DNA from: Opitutaceae bacterium
GTDB taxonomy: Bacteria; Verrucomicrobiota; Verrucomicrobiia; Opitutales; Opitutaceae
Assembly (NCBI GenBank): GCA_024711005.1
Contig: JANJTQ010000046.1
Span: forward strand, 1 to 34,179
Direction: 5' to 3'
DNA length: 34,179 nt
In this document: piece after piece, positions 1 to 10,120 of the stretch
How the letters are laid out: each line of letters starts with the position of its first letter
How positions within the stretch are numbered: position 1 is the stretch's first letter
The notes under the pieces: generated by a model
Seen by the model: only the letters and a program-made list of their open reading frames with translations
Databases searched by the model: none
Told to the model about the DNA's origin: nothing
Translations under genes and position numbers: made by a program

Positions 1-1100
1 CGCCTTAAGCTCGTCACGTCCGGCCTGGACCTGTGCGCGGTCCTTTTCCGCTTCGGCGCGCATCTTCTCCAGCGCGGCGGTTTCTTTTGCGAGGCGGGCT
101 TTTTCTTCCTTCTGCGCGGCTTCGGCCGCGGAAACTTTCTCTTCGCCCGCCGACAATGCTTTTTCCCGCTCGGCAATCTTGCCGGTTTGCTGGACCAGGG
201 CCTTTTCGCGGCCGGCCATCTCGGCGGCCTGTTTCTTCGCCTCGGCCTGAGCGGCTTCCAGTCCCGCGGCATCGGCTTCGAGACGGGATTTCTCGGCGGC
301 GAGCTTTGCCTGCGCGGCTTTGAGTTCTTCGCGTGCGACCTGCGCCTGCTCGCGATCTTTTTCCGCCTCCGCGCGCATTTTCTCCAATGCGGCGGTCTCC
401 TTCGCCAAGCGGGACTTTTCCTCCCGTTGTTCGGCCTCGGCCGCGGAAATTTTCTCTTCGTTCGCGGCCAGGGCTTTTTCGCGGGCCGTGATTTTGGCGG
501 TTTGCTCCGCCAGCGCCTTCTCGCCGCGCGCCACTTCGGCGGCCTGCTTTTTCATCCCGGCCTGGGCCGCTTCGAGCCCCGCGGCGTCGGCTTCGACCCG
601 GGCGGTCTCGGCCGCAAGCTTCGCCTGGGCGGCTTCGAGCTCCTCGCGCAAAGCCTGTGTTTTCGCCTTGTCCTTCGCCACCTCGGCGCGGGATTTCTCC
701 AGTGCGGCAACCTCCTTGGCAAGGCGCTCCTGCTCCTCGGCTTGCTCGGCCTCGGCGGAGGAGACTTTCTCCTCGTTCACCATGAGGTTCTGCTCGCGCT
801 CGATGAGCTTGGCCATTTGTGCGGCGAGGGCCTTTTCCCGACGTCCGACCTCGACGGCCTGCTTCTTTGCATCGGTCTGCGTGGCCGCGAAAGCGGCGGC
901 ATCCGCCTCGATGCGGGCGGCTTCACTCGCGAGTTGTGCCTGTTGCTCCTCCAGCTTGGCTCGCGCCTTCGCCTGGACGGCCTGATCGGCCTCGATCGCC
1001 TTTCGCAATTTTTCCAGCGCCTCCTTTTCGGCAACCAACCGGGCCTGCTCTTGCGGCAGGTCTTTTTGCGCGGCTTCAAAACGTTCTTGCTCGGCCGCCA
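1..1100 (-). repeat. 315-bp (105-codon) in-frame tandem repeat in the coiled coil
   Basis: The segment ending at position 80 (gcggcggtttc context) recurs ending at 395 and 710, exactly 315 bp apart each time. A second anchor, the gag/ctc block at 322 and 637, gives the same spacing. A diverged fourth copy keeps the phase (ccagtgc at 699, ccagcgc at 1014), and a trace persists at 1329. 315 bp is 105 residues, or 15 full heptads, so each unit keeps the coiled-coil register. The copies nearest the window start are most alike, which suggests recent duplication towards the C terminus. Confidence 0.85.
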
Positions 1101-1968
1101 AGGCTTTCTCGCGGGACGCAAGCATCGCCTCCTGTGCTTCGAATTCGGCGCGAACTTCCTCGTGGGCGTTAACCGCCTTGGAATGGGCGATCGCCGCTTT
1201 GGCGAGTTCCTTCTCGCGGGTCGCGAGACTGGCGGCGGCCTGACTCGCGGCGGCTTGAGCGGCCTCGAGCTCGGCTCGTGCAGCCCGGACGGATTCCACT
1301 TCGGCGGCCTGACGCGCTTTCTCGGCGGTCAGCGCGGCCTCCATCTCGGCCAGCGCTTTTTCACGCTCCGTCAGCTCCTGCGTGCGTGACACGCTGGTTG
1401 CGTTCGAGAGGTGATGTTTCTCCAACGCCTCCTGCAACTCGCGACCGAGCCGGTCGCACTCCGCGCGCAATGTCGTCAACTCACGGTCGTCGCCGGCGCC
1501 TTTTTTCCCTGTGGCCGCCGGACGAGACGTGCTTCCATCATCGGCAAGAAACAGGGTGAGCGGGGACCGGCAGTGACGCAGGAACACTCCGGCTTCCTCG
1601 GCGAACGACGGCTTTAAAAGCTCGTCGGCGCGCGCCAGCAACGCAGGCAGGTTCACCGGCGGATGAAAAAGATCGCGCACACCAAGCCGGATCGCCTTGA
1701 CGATAAAATCGAGCTGCGGCTTGGCGCATAACAACACCACATGCGCATCGTGCTGGTGCCCCCGGACCCGCTCCACCATCTCAAGCACACCGTCATCCTT
1801 CGTGCGGGCATCGCACACGATCAGGTCGAAACGCTCCCCCTGAATGGTCGCCATGAGCTCGGCTTCGGCAGGGATCTCCCGGTCATAGAGACCACCGGAT
1901 GTTGCGATCAATGCTCGGGCGTAGCAGACGGCAGAGCCAGTCCTGATAAGAAGGAGTTTAGCCGACAC
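1..1968 (-). CDS. Pseudo-receiver domain fused to a very long coiled coil (3' end beyond window)
   Basis: An open frame of 656 codons runs from a GTG at 1968 to the window edge, so the C terminus is missing. The next in-frame codon that matters upstream is a stop at 1984-1986, and GTG is the only start between; I see no clear ribosome binding site. Residues 1-120 read as a CheY-like receiver with Asp53 at the phospho-acceptor position (DLIVCDART). The other catalytic positions are lost: the acidic pair after strand 1 is replaced (LLLIRTGS), the Thr/Ser is Cys81, and the Lys before the conserved Pro is His102 (FHPP). After a short linker (about 150-190) the rest is an Ala/Glu/Lys/Arg/Gln-rich heptad coiled coil with no membrane segment. 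A scaffold or signalling filament is plausible; the function is unknown. Confidence 0.85.
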   Translation of the reverse strand, partial: MSAKLLLIRTGSAVCYARALIATSGGLYDREIPAEAELMATIQGERFDLIVCDARTKDDGVLEMVERVRGHQHDAHVVLLCAKPQLDFIVKAIRLGVRDLFHPPVNLPALLARADELLKPSFAEEAGVFLRHCRSPLTLFLADDGSTSRPAATGKKGAGDDRELTTLRAECDRLGRELQEALEKHHLSNATSVSRTQELTEREKALAEMEAALTAEKARQAAEVESVRAARAELEAAQAAASQAAASLATREKELAKAAIAHSKAVNAHEEVRAEFEAQEAMLASREKALAAEQERFEAAQKDLPQEQARLVAEKEALEKLRKAIEADQAVQAKARAKLEEQQAQLASEAARIEADAAAFAATQTDAKKQAVEVGRREKALAAQMAKLIEREQNLMVNEEKVSSAEAEQAEEQERLAKEVAALEKSRAEVAKDKAKTQALREELEAAQAKLAAETARVEADAAGLEAAQAGMKKQAAEVARGEKALAEQTAKITAREKALAANEEKISAAEAEQREEKSRLAKETAALEKMRAEAEKDREQAQVAREELKAAQAKLAAEKSRLEADAAGLEAAQAEAKKQAAEMAGREKALVQQTGKIAEREKALSAGEEKVSAAEAAQKEEKARLAKETAALEKMRAEAEKDRAQVQAGRDELKA

Positions 1969-2332
1969 GGGGAAGCGGGGTTGTTAACTTACAGTAAACG
2001 GAGGAGCGAGACAGGTCATGAAAGCACCCCCAGCGAGCTTTTCGTGCAACCTAAAAGTTCCCTTTGATTCATGATTTTACACCACTTTACAATTACTTTT
2101 TTTTAACAAATTAGTAAGCTCGTTCCTTCGGAGCTCATAAAAATAAATTATGTCGCGCCGGAATATCGGCCCGGAACGGAGACTTACATGAGTGCCGGGC
2201 TCGTGCGCACCCAATGGCAGACCCACCAGACTCATGCAATCAAAATGCCTTAATTGCCAGCGTCCGCTCGCGGATTCCCCGCTCGGCGTTGCGATCCCTG
2301 AGAACCGAGAATCGTCGGCGGCCCGTCGAGCT
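1969..2332. other. Gene-free stretch with an AT-rich patch
   Basis: This 364-bp stretch separates the DUF6496-type gene from the coiled-coil gene, both on the minus strand. Positions 2066-2155 are strikingly AT-rich for this genome and include a T9 run near 2097-2105. On the minus strand this holds a TAAAAT hexamer (2074-2079) about 105 bases before the GTG at 1968, but with no convincing -35 box at the right distance. It probably carries the promoter and leader of the coiled-coil gene. I see no coding signal in it. Confidence 0.4.
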
Positions 2333-2677
2333 TCAGGCGGAAGATGCCTTCTTCTTGCGTGTGGCCGCCGCTTTGCGAGCCCCGCGCGAACGTTGGGGCG
2401 AGGGTTTCGCCCGACCGGTCCCGACCGCGGTGTCGCGTGCCGCTTTTTTCCGCGTGGCGGACGACGCTTTCCCCTTTTTCGGCGCGGGCAGGTCGACTCC
2501 CGCCCGACGCGCCTCGGAAAGCCCGATCGCAACCGCTTGCTTGCGGGATTGGATGTAGGGATCGCCTCGTTCGTAGCGGCGCATCTCTTCTCTCACGAAT
2601 TCTCCCGCTTGAGCCGTGGGCTTCTTTCCTTCGCGTTTTTTGCGACGCGCGCGTTCCAATGTCGTTTGAGTGGGCAT
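2333..2677 (-). CDS. DUF6496-type small basic protein
   Basis: A 114-residue protein if the ATG at 2677 is used; a GTG at 2695 would add six residues (MKARRS). I prefer the ATG because homologues I recall begin in the same way (MPTQTTLERARRKK). The first 70 residues show the family features: an Arg/Lys-rich start, QAGEFVREEM, then SRKQAVAIGLSEARRAGV. The last 45 residues are a Lys/Ala/Arg/Ser-rich disordered tail resembling histone-H1-like or DNA-binding tails. The role of the family is not established; a nucleic-acid-associated protein is a guess based on charge. It lies 99 bp downstream of the membrane/coiled-coil gene on the same strand, so the two may be co-transcribed. Confidence 0.75.
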   Translation of the reverse strand: MPTQTTLERARRKKREGKKPTAQAGEFVREEMRRYERGDPYIQSRKQAVAIGLSEARRAGVDLPAPKKGKASSATRKKAARDTAVGTGRAKPSPQRSRGARKAAATRKKKASSA

Positions 2678-2776
2678 GCTACGACGGGCTTTCACCAGAG
2701 AACACGCGAGCGCCTCGCGGTTCCCGATTCAGCGCCATTCCGCGCTCTTGGCGGGAAAAAATCCGGCCGCTCGATG

Positions 2777-3799
2777 TTACGTGAGCCGACTCGCATCCAT
2801 CGCATCGGCCAGCGCGGAATAGCCATCGGCGGGGATATGAAATGGATCCATAATCGTTTCTCCGGAACCGGAAGGCAAAGCCTCCTGACGAGCGGTGTTC
2901 GTCTCGACGACGGACATGATCGCCGTTTCGCAAACCACCGTTCCGCGGGTCTCGTCGGTCACGTTCGATTTGGATGGTTGATCAGGTGCGAGGGCGGCTG
3001 AAGTCGGAGACGTGGGTGCCACGACCTCAGATCTCACCTCGGGAGTCCTTGGAATTTCCAATGCCGCTTTTTTCAGCTGGTCCGTGAGCGCGTCGAGGGC
3101 GAATTCCAATCCCGTGAAACGTGACTTCAGCGCATCGGCTGTCGCAGCCAGTAGCGCGCCGGTCTCGTCGCGGACCCGCTCGGCTCGCGCAACCGCGGCG
3201 GGAAGATCGGCGAGCGTCGACGCAAGAGCAACCTGTCGTTGACGCAGCTCCGACTCCATCCCGGCAAAACCGGCCAGCGTGCGATCCAGCGCGGCCGCGA
3301 CGAAAGCCGCTTGGTCTGCGCGAGCGGCGAGTGCCTCTTCCCGCCGGCTGGCTCGCTCGTCCCGGGCGCGGGCGTTGAGCTCGGCTTGATCGAGCCGGTG
3401 CGCAAACTCGTCGATCTTCTCTTGGAAAACCGCCGGCAGGCGTTCGGCGGCGGTGATATTGCGCGCGGCCAGGCCGGCGGCGTCACCCAAACCGGTCGCG
3501 GCGGCCGCCCATTGCGCACCCCAGCGCGAAGTCGTGGCGGTGGACGAGTTAACAAGATCGACCAGTTCACGCTGACGTTCCGCCAGGGCGGTTTCGCGCT
3601 GGCGCCCATCGTTGAGCACAAATGGAAGCACCATCAGGACGGAGCCGAGACAGGTACAAGCAATCATACCCACCAGCGCCCCGCCGGTGAGTTCGCCCGA
3701 TGTCCCCCACGCGATGCGCAGCGCCGTGAGCAACAACACGCCATCGGCGACGAAGAACGGAATAAAGGACAGGGAACGCGGCGGAACGGATGAACTCAT
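2777..3799 (-). CDS. Two-helix membrane protein with coiled coil (short paralogue)
   Basis: 340 residues starting at the ATG at 3799. Two hydrophobic segments, about residues 10-30 and 38-62, form a hairpin anchor. They are followed by a long Ala/Arg/Glu/Gln-rich helical region (about 65-250) likely to form a coiled coil, then a Pro/Ser/Thr-rich low-complexity tail. The protein is paralogous to the 457-residue protein at 7640-9013. Both have a 21-residue lead before the first shared hydrophobic motif, a similar second helix ending in PFVLND or PYLANY, and the phrase ERQ next to an LTER/LAER block. This copy lacks the C-terminal domain of the other. It precedes the DUF6496-type gene. Function unknown; a membrane-anchored scaffold is inferred from topology. 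Confidence 0.75.
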   Translation of the reverse strand: MSSSVPPRSLSFIPFFVADGVLLLTALRIAWGTSGELTGGALVGMIACTCLGSVLMVLPFVLNDGRQRETALAERQRELVDLVNSSTATTSRWGAQWAAAATGLGDAAGLAARNITAAERLPAVFQEKIDEFAHRLDQAELNARARDERASRREEALAARADQAAFVAAALDRTLAGFAGMESELRQRQVALASTLADLPAAVARAERVRDETGALLAATADALKSRFTGLEFALDALTDQLKKAALEIPRTPEVRSEVVAPTSPTSAALAPDQPSKSNVTDETRGTVVCETAIMSVVETNTARQEALPSGSGETIMDPFHIPADGYSALADAMDASRLT

Positions 3800-3961
3800 G
3801 CGACAAAAAAAGGAGCCCTGTTGGTGTCGCAGATTCCGGGCTTTTCAAGGGTGAAGGAGAAGACGCCCCACCTCGCCATCCCCATGCCGGGGATAACGGA
3901 TGCGCGCAGCGGATAGAGGCGGTCCCTCCACCGCACAACCGACCGGACGCTTCGCCGGCAC

Positions 3962-4567
3962 TTATTCTTTTTTTGCCTCGGCTAGCTCCTGCTCGATAAA
4001 CTTCAGGATCTCCATACGTCCGGTTTTTTTGGTCGAGGAACTCGCGAAGATCCGAGGCGGTTCCACCATAAAATCGGCAATCACGTTTTTGAAGCGCGCG
4101 ATGTTCGACTGCACCACCGAGTTGGAGACCTTGTCGGTCTTCGTGAAGACGAGCGAATACGCGATGTCCACCCCCGTCAGCCATTGCAGAAACTCCAGGT
4201 CGATGCGCTGCGGCGTCAGGCGTGAATCGATCAGCACAAACAAATGAAGCAGGACGTCGCGCTTCTCGATGAAATTGGCCACGGCCACATTGAAATCGGC
4301 CCGTTCCTCCCGCGCGACCTTCGCGTAACCGTAGCCAGGCAAATCGACGAGACACCAGTTGGTGTTGATTCGAAAAAAATTAATGAGCTTGGTCTTGCCC
4401 GGCGTGACCGAGGCTTTGGCCAGGGCATTGCGTTCCGTAAGCAAATTGATGAGCGAAGACTTGCCCACGTTGGACCGGCCGATGAAGGCGAACTCCGGCA
4501 GCGTCCATCGCGGAGACGACGCGAGCGTCGGGGCGCTTTTCTCGAAAACGGCGGATTTGATCTTCAT
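3962..4567 (-). CDS. engB: Ribosome biogenesis GTP-binding protein EngB/YsxC
   Basis: A 201-residue TRAFAC GTPase of the usual EngB length. It shows the G1 loop GRSNVGKSS (residues 30-38), the G2 Thr in SVTPGKT (about 53-59), the G3 motif DLPGYGYA (75-82), the G4 motif TKTD (142-145) and a G5-like SSSTKKTG near 177. The family is needed for assembly of the large ribosomal subunit in the bacteria where it has been studied. The gene starts at an ATG, 120 bp downstream of the FMN-binding protein gene, and is followed at 3878-3894 by a short 6-bp stem without a T-tract. All functional motifs are intact. Confidence 0.95.
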   Translation of the reverse strand: MKIKSAVFEKSAPTLASSPRWTLPEFAFIGRSNVGKSSLINLLTERNALAKASVTPGKTKLINFFRINTNWCLVDLPGYGYAKVAREERADFNVAVANFIEKRDVLLHLFVLIDSRLTPQRIDLEFLQWLTGVDIAYSLVFTKTDKVSNSVVQSNIARFKNVIADFMVEPPRIFASSSTKKTGRMEILKFIEQELAEAKKE

Positions 4568-4686
4568 GCCCCACTAAAGGAAGACCTCGCCGCCCGCAGG
4601 CAAGCAATCCGTCGACGGCCGGCACCTACACCGCACCTACACCACCCTGAATTGCGTCACGCGTTTCCGTCGCCTCGACGTCGCGG

Positions 4687-5211
4687 TCAGCGCAGATTGA
4701 CCTTCACGTTCTCGCCAAGGCTTACCGGCCGATGCCCGGTGAGCTTGCGTTTTGCGAGACCGACGAGTTTGACGACCGCGCTTGCGGACGAATCCCAAAA
4801 TTGCGCCGAGTCGACTTCGATGCGCAGGAGCGCGAGATGCGGATCGTTTACACCTAGGGGAAACCAAATTTTCGCATCGGGAGTCCACAGGTCGTTGGCC
4901 TTCTCGCGGTCTCGAACCACAAAGGCCCGGCCGGACACCGAGACATACCGCTGATCATCCGGAGCGGCGTAGGACAGACCGATTTCACGATCATGGTAGA
5001 TGTCCGCGATCTTGGGCGAATCGATGGACGTGAAAAACCACAACTCCGCGTGGTCCACGTCGATCTGCTGCGTGGCCATCGGCCGGCTGTGCAATGCGCC
5101 GTCTTCCGCCACGGTGGTCATCATGGCAACGTCGATTTCTTTGATGAGTTCCCAAAGTTTGGTGTAACCCTCGGGCCCTCGTAATGGATGAGAGGAGGTA
5201 AGTGTGGTCAT
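4687..5211 (-). CDS. Pyridoxamine-phosphate-oxidase-like FMN-binding protein (general stress protein 26 type)
   Basis: 174 residues starting at the ATG at 5211. The sequence matches the split-barrel flavin-binding fold: the strand MMTTVAEDGALHSRPMATQ (about residues 30-48), LWFFTSIDSPKIADI (57-71), and YVSVSGRAFVVRDREK, followed by WFPLGVNDPHLALLRIEV. This is the pattern of the general stress protein 26 family rather than of PdxH, since the PdxH substrate-binding C terminus is absent. Members bind FMN or FAD; their substrates are mostly unknown. The gene is divergent from tgt with 130 bp between them, so that interval should hold both promoters. Confidence 0.85.
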   Translation of the reverse strand: MTTLTSSHPLRGPEGYTKLWELIKEIDVAMMTTVAEDGALHSRPMATQQIDVDHAELWFFTSIDSPKIADIYHDREIGLSYAAPDDQRYVSVSGRAFVVRDREKANDLWTPDAKIWFPLGVNDPHLALLRIEVDSAQFWDSSASAVVKLVGLAKRKLTGHRPVSLGENVKVNLR

Positions 5212-5284
5212 AAAAAACGGCAGACCGCGACCATCGCCAAAGGATCGCCCGATCCTGTCATGGGGCTGAACGCCGATGGTCTAA

Positions 5285-7393
<2,109 letters not shown>

Positions 7394-7432
7394 TCGCCGC
7401 CAAATGCCAATCCGATATGGAGTGCGGAGACT

Positions 7433-7542
7433 TGTCGCCGCTTTGGACGACGGGACTTGTCACGTCGCCATTCATGCGAAAGACCGCGCGATAAAAGGAT
7501 CGCGACGCGGGCCGTCGGGCCGGCCCGTCGAAAGCGGCGACA
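7433..7542. repeat. Imperfect long inverted repeat downstream of tgt
   Basis: TGTCGCCGCTTT at 7433-7444 is exactly complementary to AAAGCGGCGACA at 7531-7542. Just inside it, CGACGGG (7448-7454) pairs with CCCGTCG (7524-7530), with three unpaired bases on the left. A 10-bp palindrome GGGCCGGCCC lies around 7517-7526. The element fills much of the 246-bp gap between tgt and the next gene on the same strand. It may be a REP-type repeat or a terminator-like structure; there is no T-tract. Confidence 0.6.
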
Positions 7543-7639
7543 GGATTGCCGTGGCTCCCTGAAGTGAGCGCCGCGCCTTTCCGTCTTGAGAATGCGCTTC
7601 ACCCGTCGCACAAAACCTCCGGTCGCGGACGCTCCCCCT

Positions 7640-9013
7640 ATGAATCATTCCGAAGAGGCCTCGAAACTGCCCAAATTCCCGTTCATCGCAGGCGATCTGG
7701 TTCTCATCGCCACCGCCGGCACCATCGCCTGGCGCAGCGCCACTCCCCTCAGCCCCGGCGCATTGATCGCGATCACCGCGTGTGTCGTCATCGGTGCCGC
7801 CCTTGCCGTGGTACCCTACCTTGCCAACTACGCGCGCCGTCAGGACGCCGAACTCACCGAGCGACAACACCAGATCGCCGCCCTCGCGCGCACCACCGCC
7901 GACTCCGCCGAACAACTCAGCATCGCCACGTCGGGCCTGCATGGCATCGCCGAATCTTCCAAGCACAGCCTCGACGTCATCAGTAAGCTTCCCGACCAGC
8001 TTCAGGGACGCATCGACGACCTCACCCAACAACTCGCCGGCTCCGCCATCGCCTCGCAAGTCGCCATCAAGGAAGACCTCGACCACCTCCAAGCCGCCGC
8101 CGAAAAAATCTCCCGCGCCTTGGCGCAACTCGACGCCGACATCCAAGCCAAGGCCACCACGCTGGTCTCCTTTGAAAAAGGGCTCAACGAGGCCCTCGCC
8201 CGCGCCACCACGCAGCTCGATTCGTTCGTTTCCAACGCCATCACCCATGCCGTGCGCTCGGCCGAATCAGTTGCCGTCACCCCACCCTCCGCACCCAAGT
8301 CCCACACCCCAAAATCAAAGGGCAAGGCAGGCACGCAGAGTTCGCCGCATAAATCCGCAGACAACCCCGCGACCGAAACTTCGATCGACAACGTATCCAT
8401 CGGACACGAACCCATTCCTGAGTCGGCCACTGCCGCCGAGCATCCTACGGTGAGCGCGTCCAAACCGGAAGAGCCCGCGCCTATCGCCGCACCGGCACCG
8501 GCCGCTGCCGAACCGTCCCCTTCCGCTGAACCGATTATCGCCGCCGCAGTCGCCCCGTCCGTCGAAGACGAAACCCCCGCGCCCGCCGAGGTATTCTCCG
8601 CCGCCGAACCCCACGCCGACGAAGTCCCGGTCGACGCCCCCCCGGCCCCAAAACCACCCCGAGCCCGCAAAACCAAGGCCACCGATGATGCCGGCCTGGA
8701 TCTCGGTCTCACTCCGGATGAGCCCGAAGCCACCGAAAGCGCCATCACCTCGGATGGATTTACCCGTCTGATCGCCACCGCCTACATCGGTATCGGCAAC
8801 AAACTCTTCATCCGTGGAGACGGCCCGGGGCTTTCTTGGGAAAAAGGAGTTCCACTCCAATTCGTCTCCATCGGCAAATGGCGCTGGGAAACACCCGACG
8901 CCGCCGCGCCCATCTCCGCCAAGCTCTATAAAAACGATCAGATCGAGTGTCCGGGCCTCGGATCCCTCACCCTCGAACCCGGGCGCCAGCACGAAGTAAA
9001 CGCCGGCTTCTGA
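7640..9013 (+). CDS. Two-helix membrane protein with coiled coil and C-terminal carbohydrate-binding-like domain
   Basis: 457 residues from the ATG at 7640. An upstream in-frame ATG at 7592 exists, but the 7640 start gives the same 21-residue lead as the paralogue at 2777-3799. Hydrophobic segments at about 14-32 and 40-60 anchor it. A helical Gln/Ala/Asp-rich coiled coil follows (about 65-215), then an Ala/Pro/Glu-rich linker of about 150 residues. The last 90 residues form a compact domain (TRLIATAYIGIGNKLFIRGD, then SWEKGVPLQFVSIGKWRWE and KLYKND) whose pattern recalls starch-binding CBM20/48-type beta-sandwiches. That resemblance is my reading and not proven. The protein may link the membrane to a glycan or a protein partner. 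Confidence 0.75.
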   Translation: MNHSEEASKLPKFPFIAGDLVLIATAGTIAWRSATPLSPGALIAITACVVIGAALAVVPYLANYARRQDAELTERQHQIAALARTTADSAEQLSIATSGLHGIAESSKHSLDVISKLPDQLQGRIDDLTQQLAGSAIASQVAIKEDLDHLQAAAEKISRALAQLDADIQAKATTLVSFEKGLNEALARATTQLDSFVSNAITHAVRSAESVAVTPPSAPKSHTPKSKGKAGTQSSPHKSADNPATETSIDNVSIGHEPIPESATAAEHPTVSASKPEEPAPIAAPAPAAAEPSPSAEPIIAAAVAPSVEDETPAPAEVFSAAEPHADEVPVDAPPAPKPPRARKTKATDDAGLDLGLTPDEPEATESAITSDGFTRLIATAYIGIGNKLFIRGDGPGLSWEKGVPLQFVSIGKWRWETPDAAAPISAKLYKNDQIECPGLGSLTLEPGRQHEVNAGF

Positions 9014-9109
9014 GCCAGAGGCGGCATGGGCATCCCGGGCGAAACCGGGTCTCCGTCCGGCTTCCGCACTCGCCTTTTGCCCGCACACCCGGCTTGGTGT
9101 CCGCCCGTT

Positions 9110-9631
9110 ATGTCCACTTCCGCCACCGCCCTTCCCAAACCCGTCCCTGGCCAGCCCTGCTCCTGCGGGAGCGGCCTTGATTTCGCCGCCTGCTGCGAAC
9201 CCGTCATCACCGGGAAACGCCTCGCCACGACCGCCGAAGAGTTGATCCGCGCCCGCTTCACCGCGCACGTCGCCAACGAAAACCTCTTCCTGCACAACAG
9301 CTATCTGCCGACGTCGCGTCAGCCTTACGTCGAGGACTCCGAGGTGTCGCCGCTCGCATGGACGCGTCTCGTCATCCACTCGCACGAACCCGAGGTGAAG
9401 CCCAACGTCTCCCACGTCGATTTCACGGCCCATTACACCGAGAAGGGCTTCGACGGCGCGCTGCACGAGAAATCCGAATTTCAACGCATCGACGGCCGCT
9501 GGTTCTTCACCCGTACGCTTCGACAAGGCCCGGTCCCCATCAAATCCAGCGCGCCGAAGGTCGGCCGCAACGACCCGTGCCCCTGCGGCAGCGGAAAAAA
9601 ATACAAGCAGTGCTGCCTCGGCAAAGCCTGA
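9110..9631 (+). CDS. YchJ-like protein with two SEC-C zinc motifs
   Basis: 173 residues from the ATG at 9110. Near the N terminus [18 protein letters not shown] is one SEC-C motif (CxC...CC), followed by the YchJ signature in which roughly 40 residues later a [11 protein letters not shown] stretch opens an NTF2-like middle domain. The C terminus is a second SEC-C motif, [18 protein letters not shown]. The SEC-C motif binds zinc and in SecA contacts SecB and the ribosome; the role of YchJ itself is unknown. The architecture and length agree with the UPF0225 family. It lies 96 bp after the membrane/coiled-coil gene and converges on glutaredoxin. Confidence 0.88.
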   Translation: MSTSATALPKPVPGQPCSCGSGLDFAACCEPVITGKRLATTAEELIRARFTAHVANENLFLHNSYLPTSRQPYVEDSEVSPLAWTRLVIHSHEPEVKPNVSHVDFTAHYTEKGFDGALHEKSEFQRIDGRWFFTRTLRQGPVPIKSSAPKVGRNDPCPCGSGKKYKQCCLGKA

Positions 9632-9655
9632 GGCTCGGAACGCGCAATTGAATCA

Positions 9656-9696
9656 TAGACGCGGCTTCCCGCCAAAACGGCAAGATGCCGCGTCTA
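9656..9696. terminator. Hairpin between convergent genes
   Basis: TAGACGCGGC (9656-9665) and GCCGCGTCTA (9687-9696) are perfect inverted copies of 10 bp with a 21-base loop that itself has weaker pairing (cttcccgcc with ggcaag). It lies between the ends of the SEC-C gene and the glutaredoxin gene and could stop transcription from both sides. No strong T-tract is seen, so it could equally be a dispersed REP-like element. Confidence 0.5.
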
Positions 9697-9714
9697 CGTC
9701 GGGCTGTGTCGACG

Positions 9715-9981
9715 TCAGCTGTCTTCGAGCTCTACGTTTTGCTCGTGCAGAAACGGCACCAATTCGTCCACACCGAAGTCGGCCAGAATCTTGCCGTTCC
9801 AATCCAAGGTGGGCGTGAGCGACTGACCCGACTTACGCCGCATCTCCTCGAACGAAGCGGGATTCTCCAGCACATTCACTTCGCGATGGCCGATCCCGTG
9901 CTCATCAAGAAACCCGGTGACTTCATCGCACCACGGACAACCGGGTTTGACGTAAAGGAGTGGTAGATTTTCGGTTTTCAT
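9715..9981 (-). CDS. Glutaredoxin-like thiol reductase
   Basis: 88 residues from the ATG at 9981. A thioredoxin-fold protein with the dithiol active site CPWC (residues 15-18) after strand PLLYVKPG, and a cis-Pro loop SLTPTL that would contact glutathione. Length and order match monodomain glutaredoxins. It would reduce disulfides or glutathione mixed disulfides in the cytoplasm. It is divergent from the dioxygenase/glyoxalase gene with 139 bp between, so shared oxidative or electrophile control is possible but not shown. Confidence 0.9.
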   Translation of the reverse strand: MKTENLPLLYVKPGCPWCDEVTGFLDEHGIGHREVNVLENPASFEEMRRKSGQSLTPTLDWNGKILADFGVDELVPFLHEQNVELEDS

Positions 9982-10065
9982 AACGGAGTGGAGGTTCAAC
10001 CAAAAAGTGGCCGCATAGGGCGTCCTTTTCCAGCCGCGCCCCCACAAAAATGGTTTGAAGACGCC

Positions 10066-10079
10066 GCGCTAAATAGCGC
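10066..10079. promoter_or_regulatory. 14-bp palindrome, possible operator
   Basis: GCGCTAAATAGCGC is a palindrome with 6-bp arms and an AA centre. It lies 41 bases before the dioxygenase ATG and 85 bases before the divergent glutaredoxin ATG. A MarR-type quinone sensor (MhqR) controls comparable genes in Bacillus, which makes an operator plausible. No regulator gene is nearby, so this is only a candidate. Confidence 0.3.
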
Positions 10080-10120
10080 CCGCAGATTGGACGGAACAAC
10101 CGGCGCCGATATCTTTGAGC

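Noticed and set aside
1-945. Regular direct repeats that could be mistaken for a CRISPR or satellite array
   Set aside because: The 315-bp units are continuous, in frame and encode coiled coil; there are no short repeats with unique spacers.
187-1389. A 400-codon plus-strand open frame, rich in Leu, Gly, Phe and Arg
   Set aside because: It is the exact antisense of the coiled-coil frame: Ala/Glu/Lys codons read backwards give this composition, and the minus-strand frame has the heptads and a receiver domain.
3567-4355. A 262-codon minus-strand frame overlapping engB
   Set aside because: It is a frame-shifted reading of engB and the next gene; engB has intact G motifs in its own frame.
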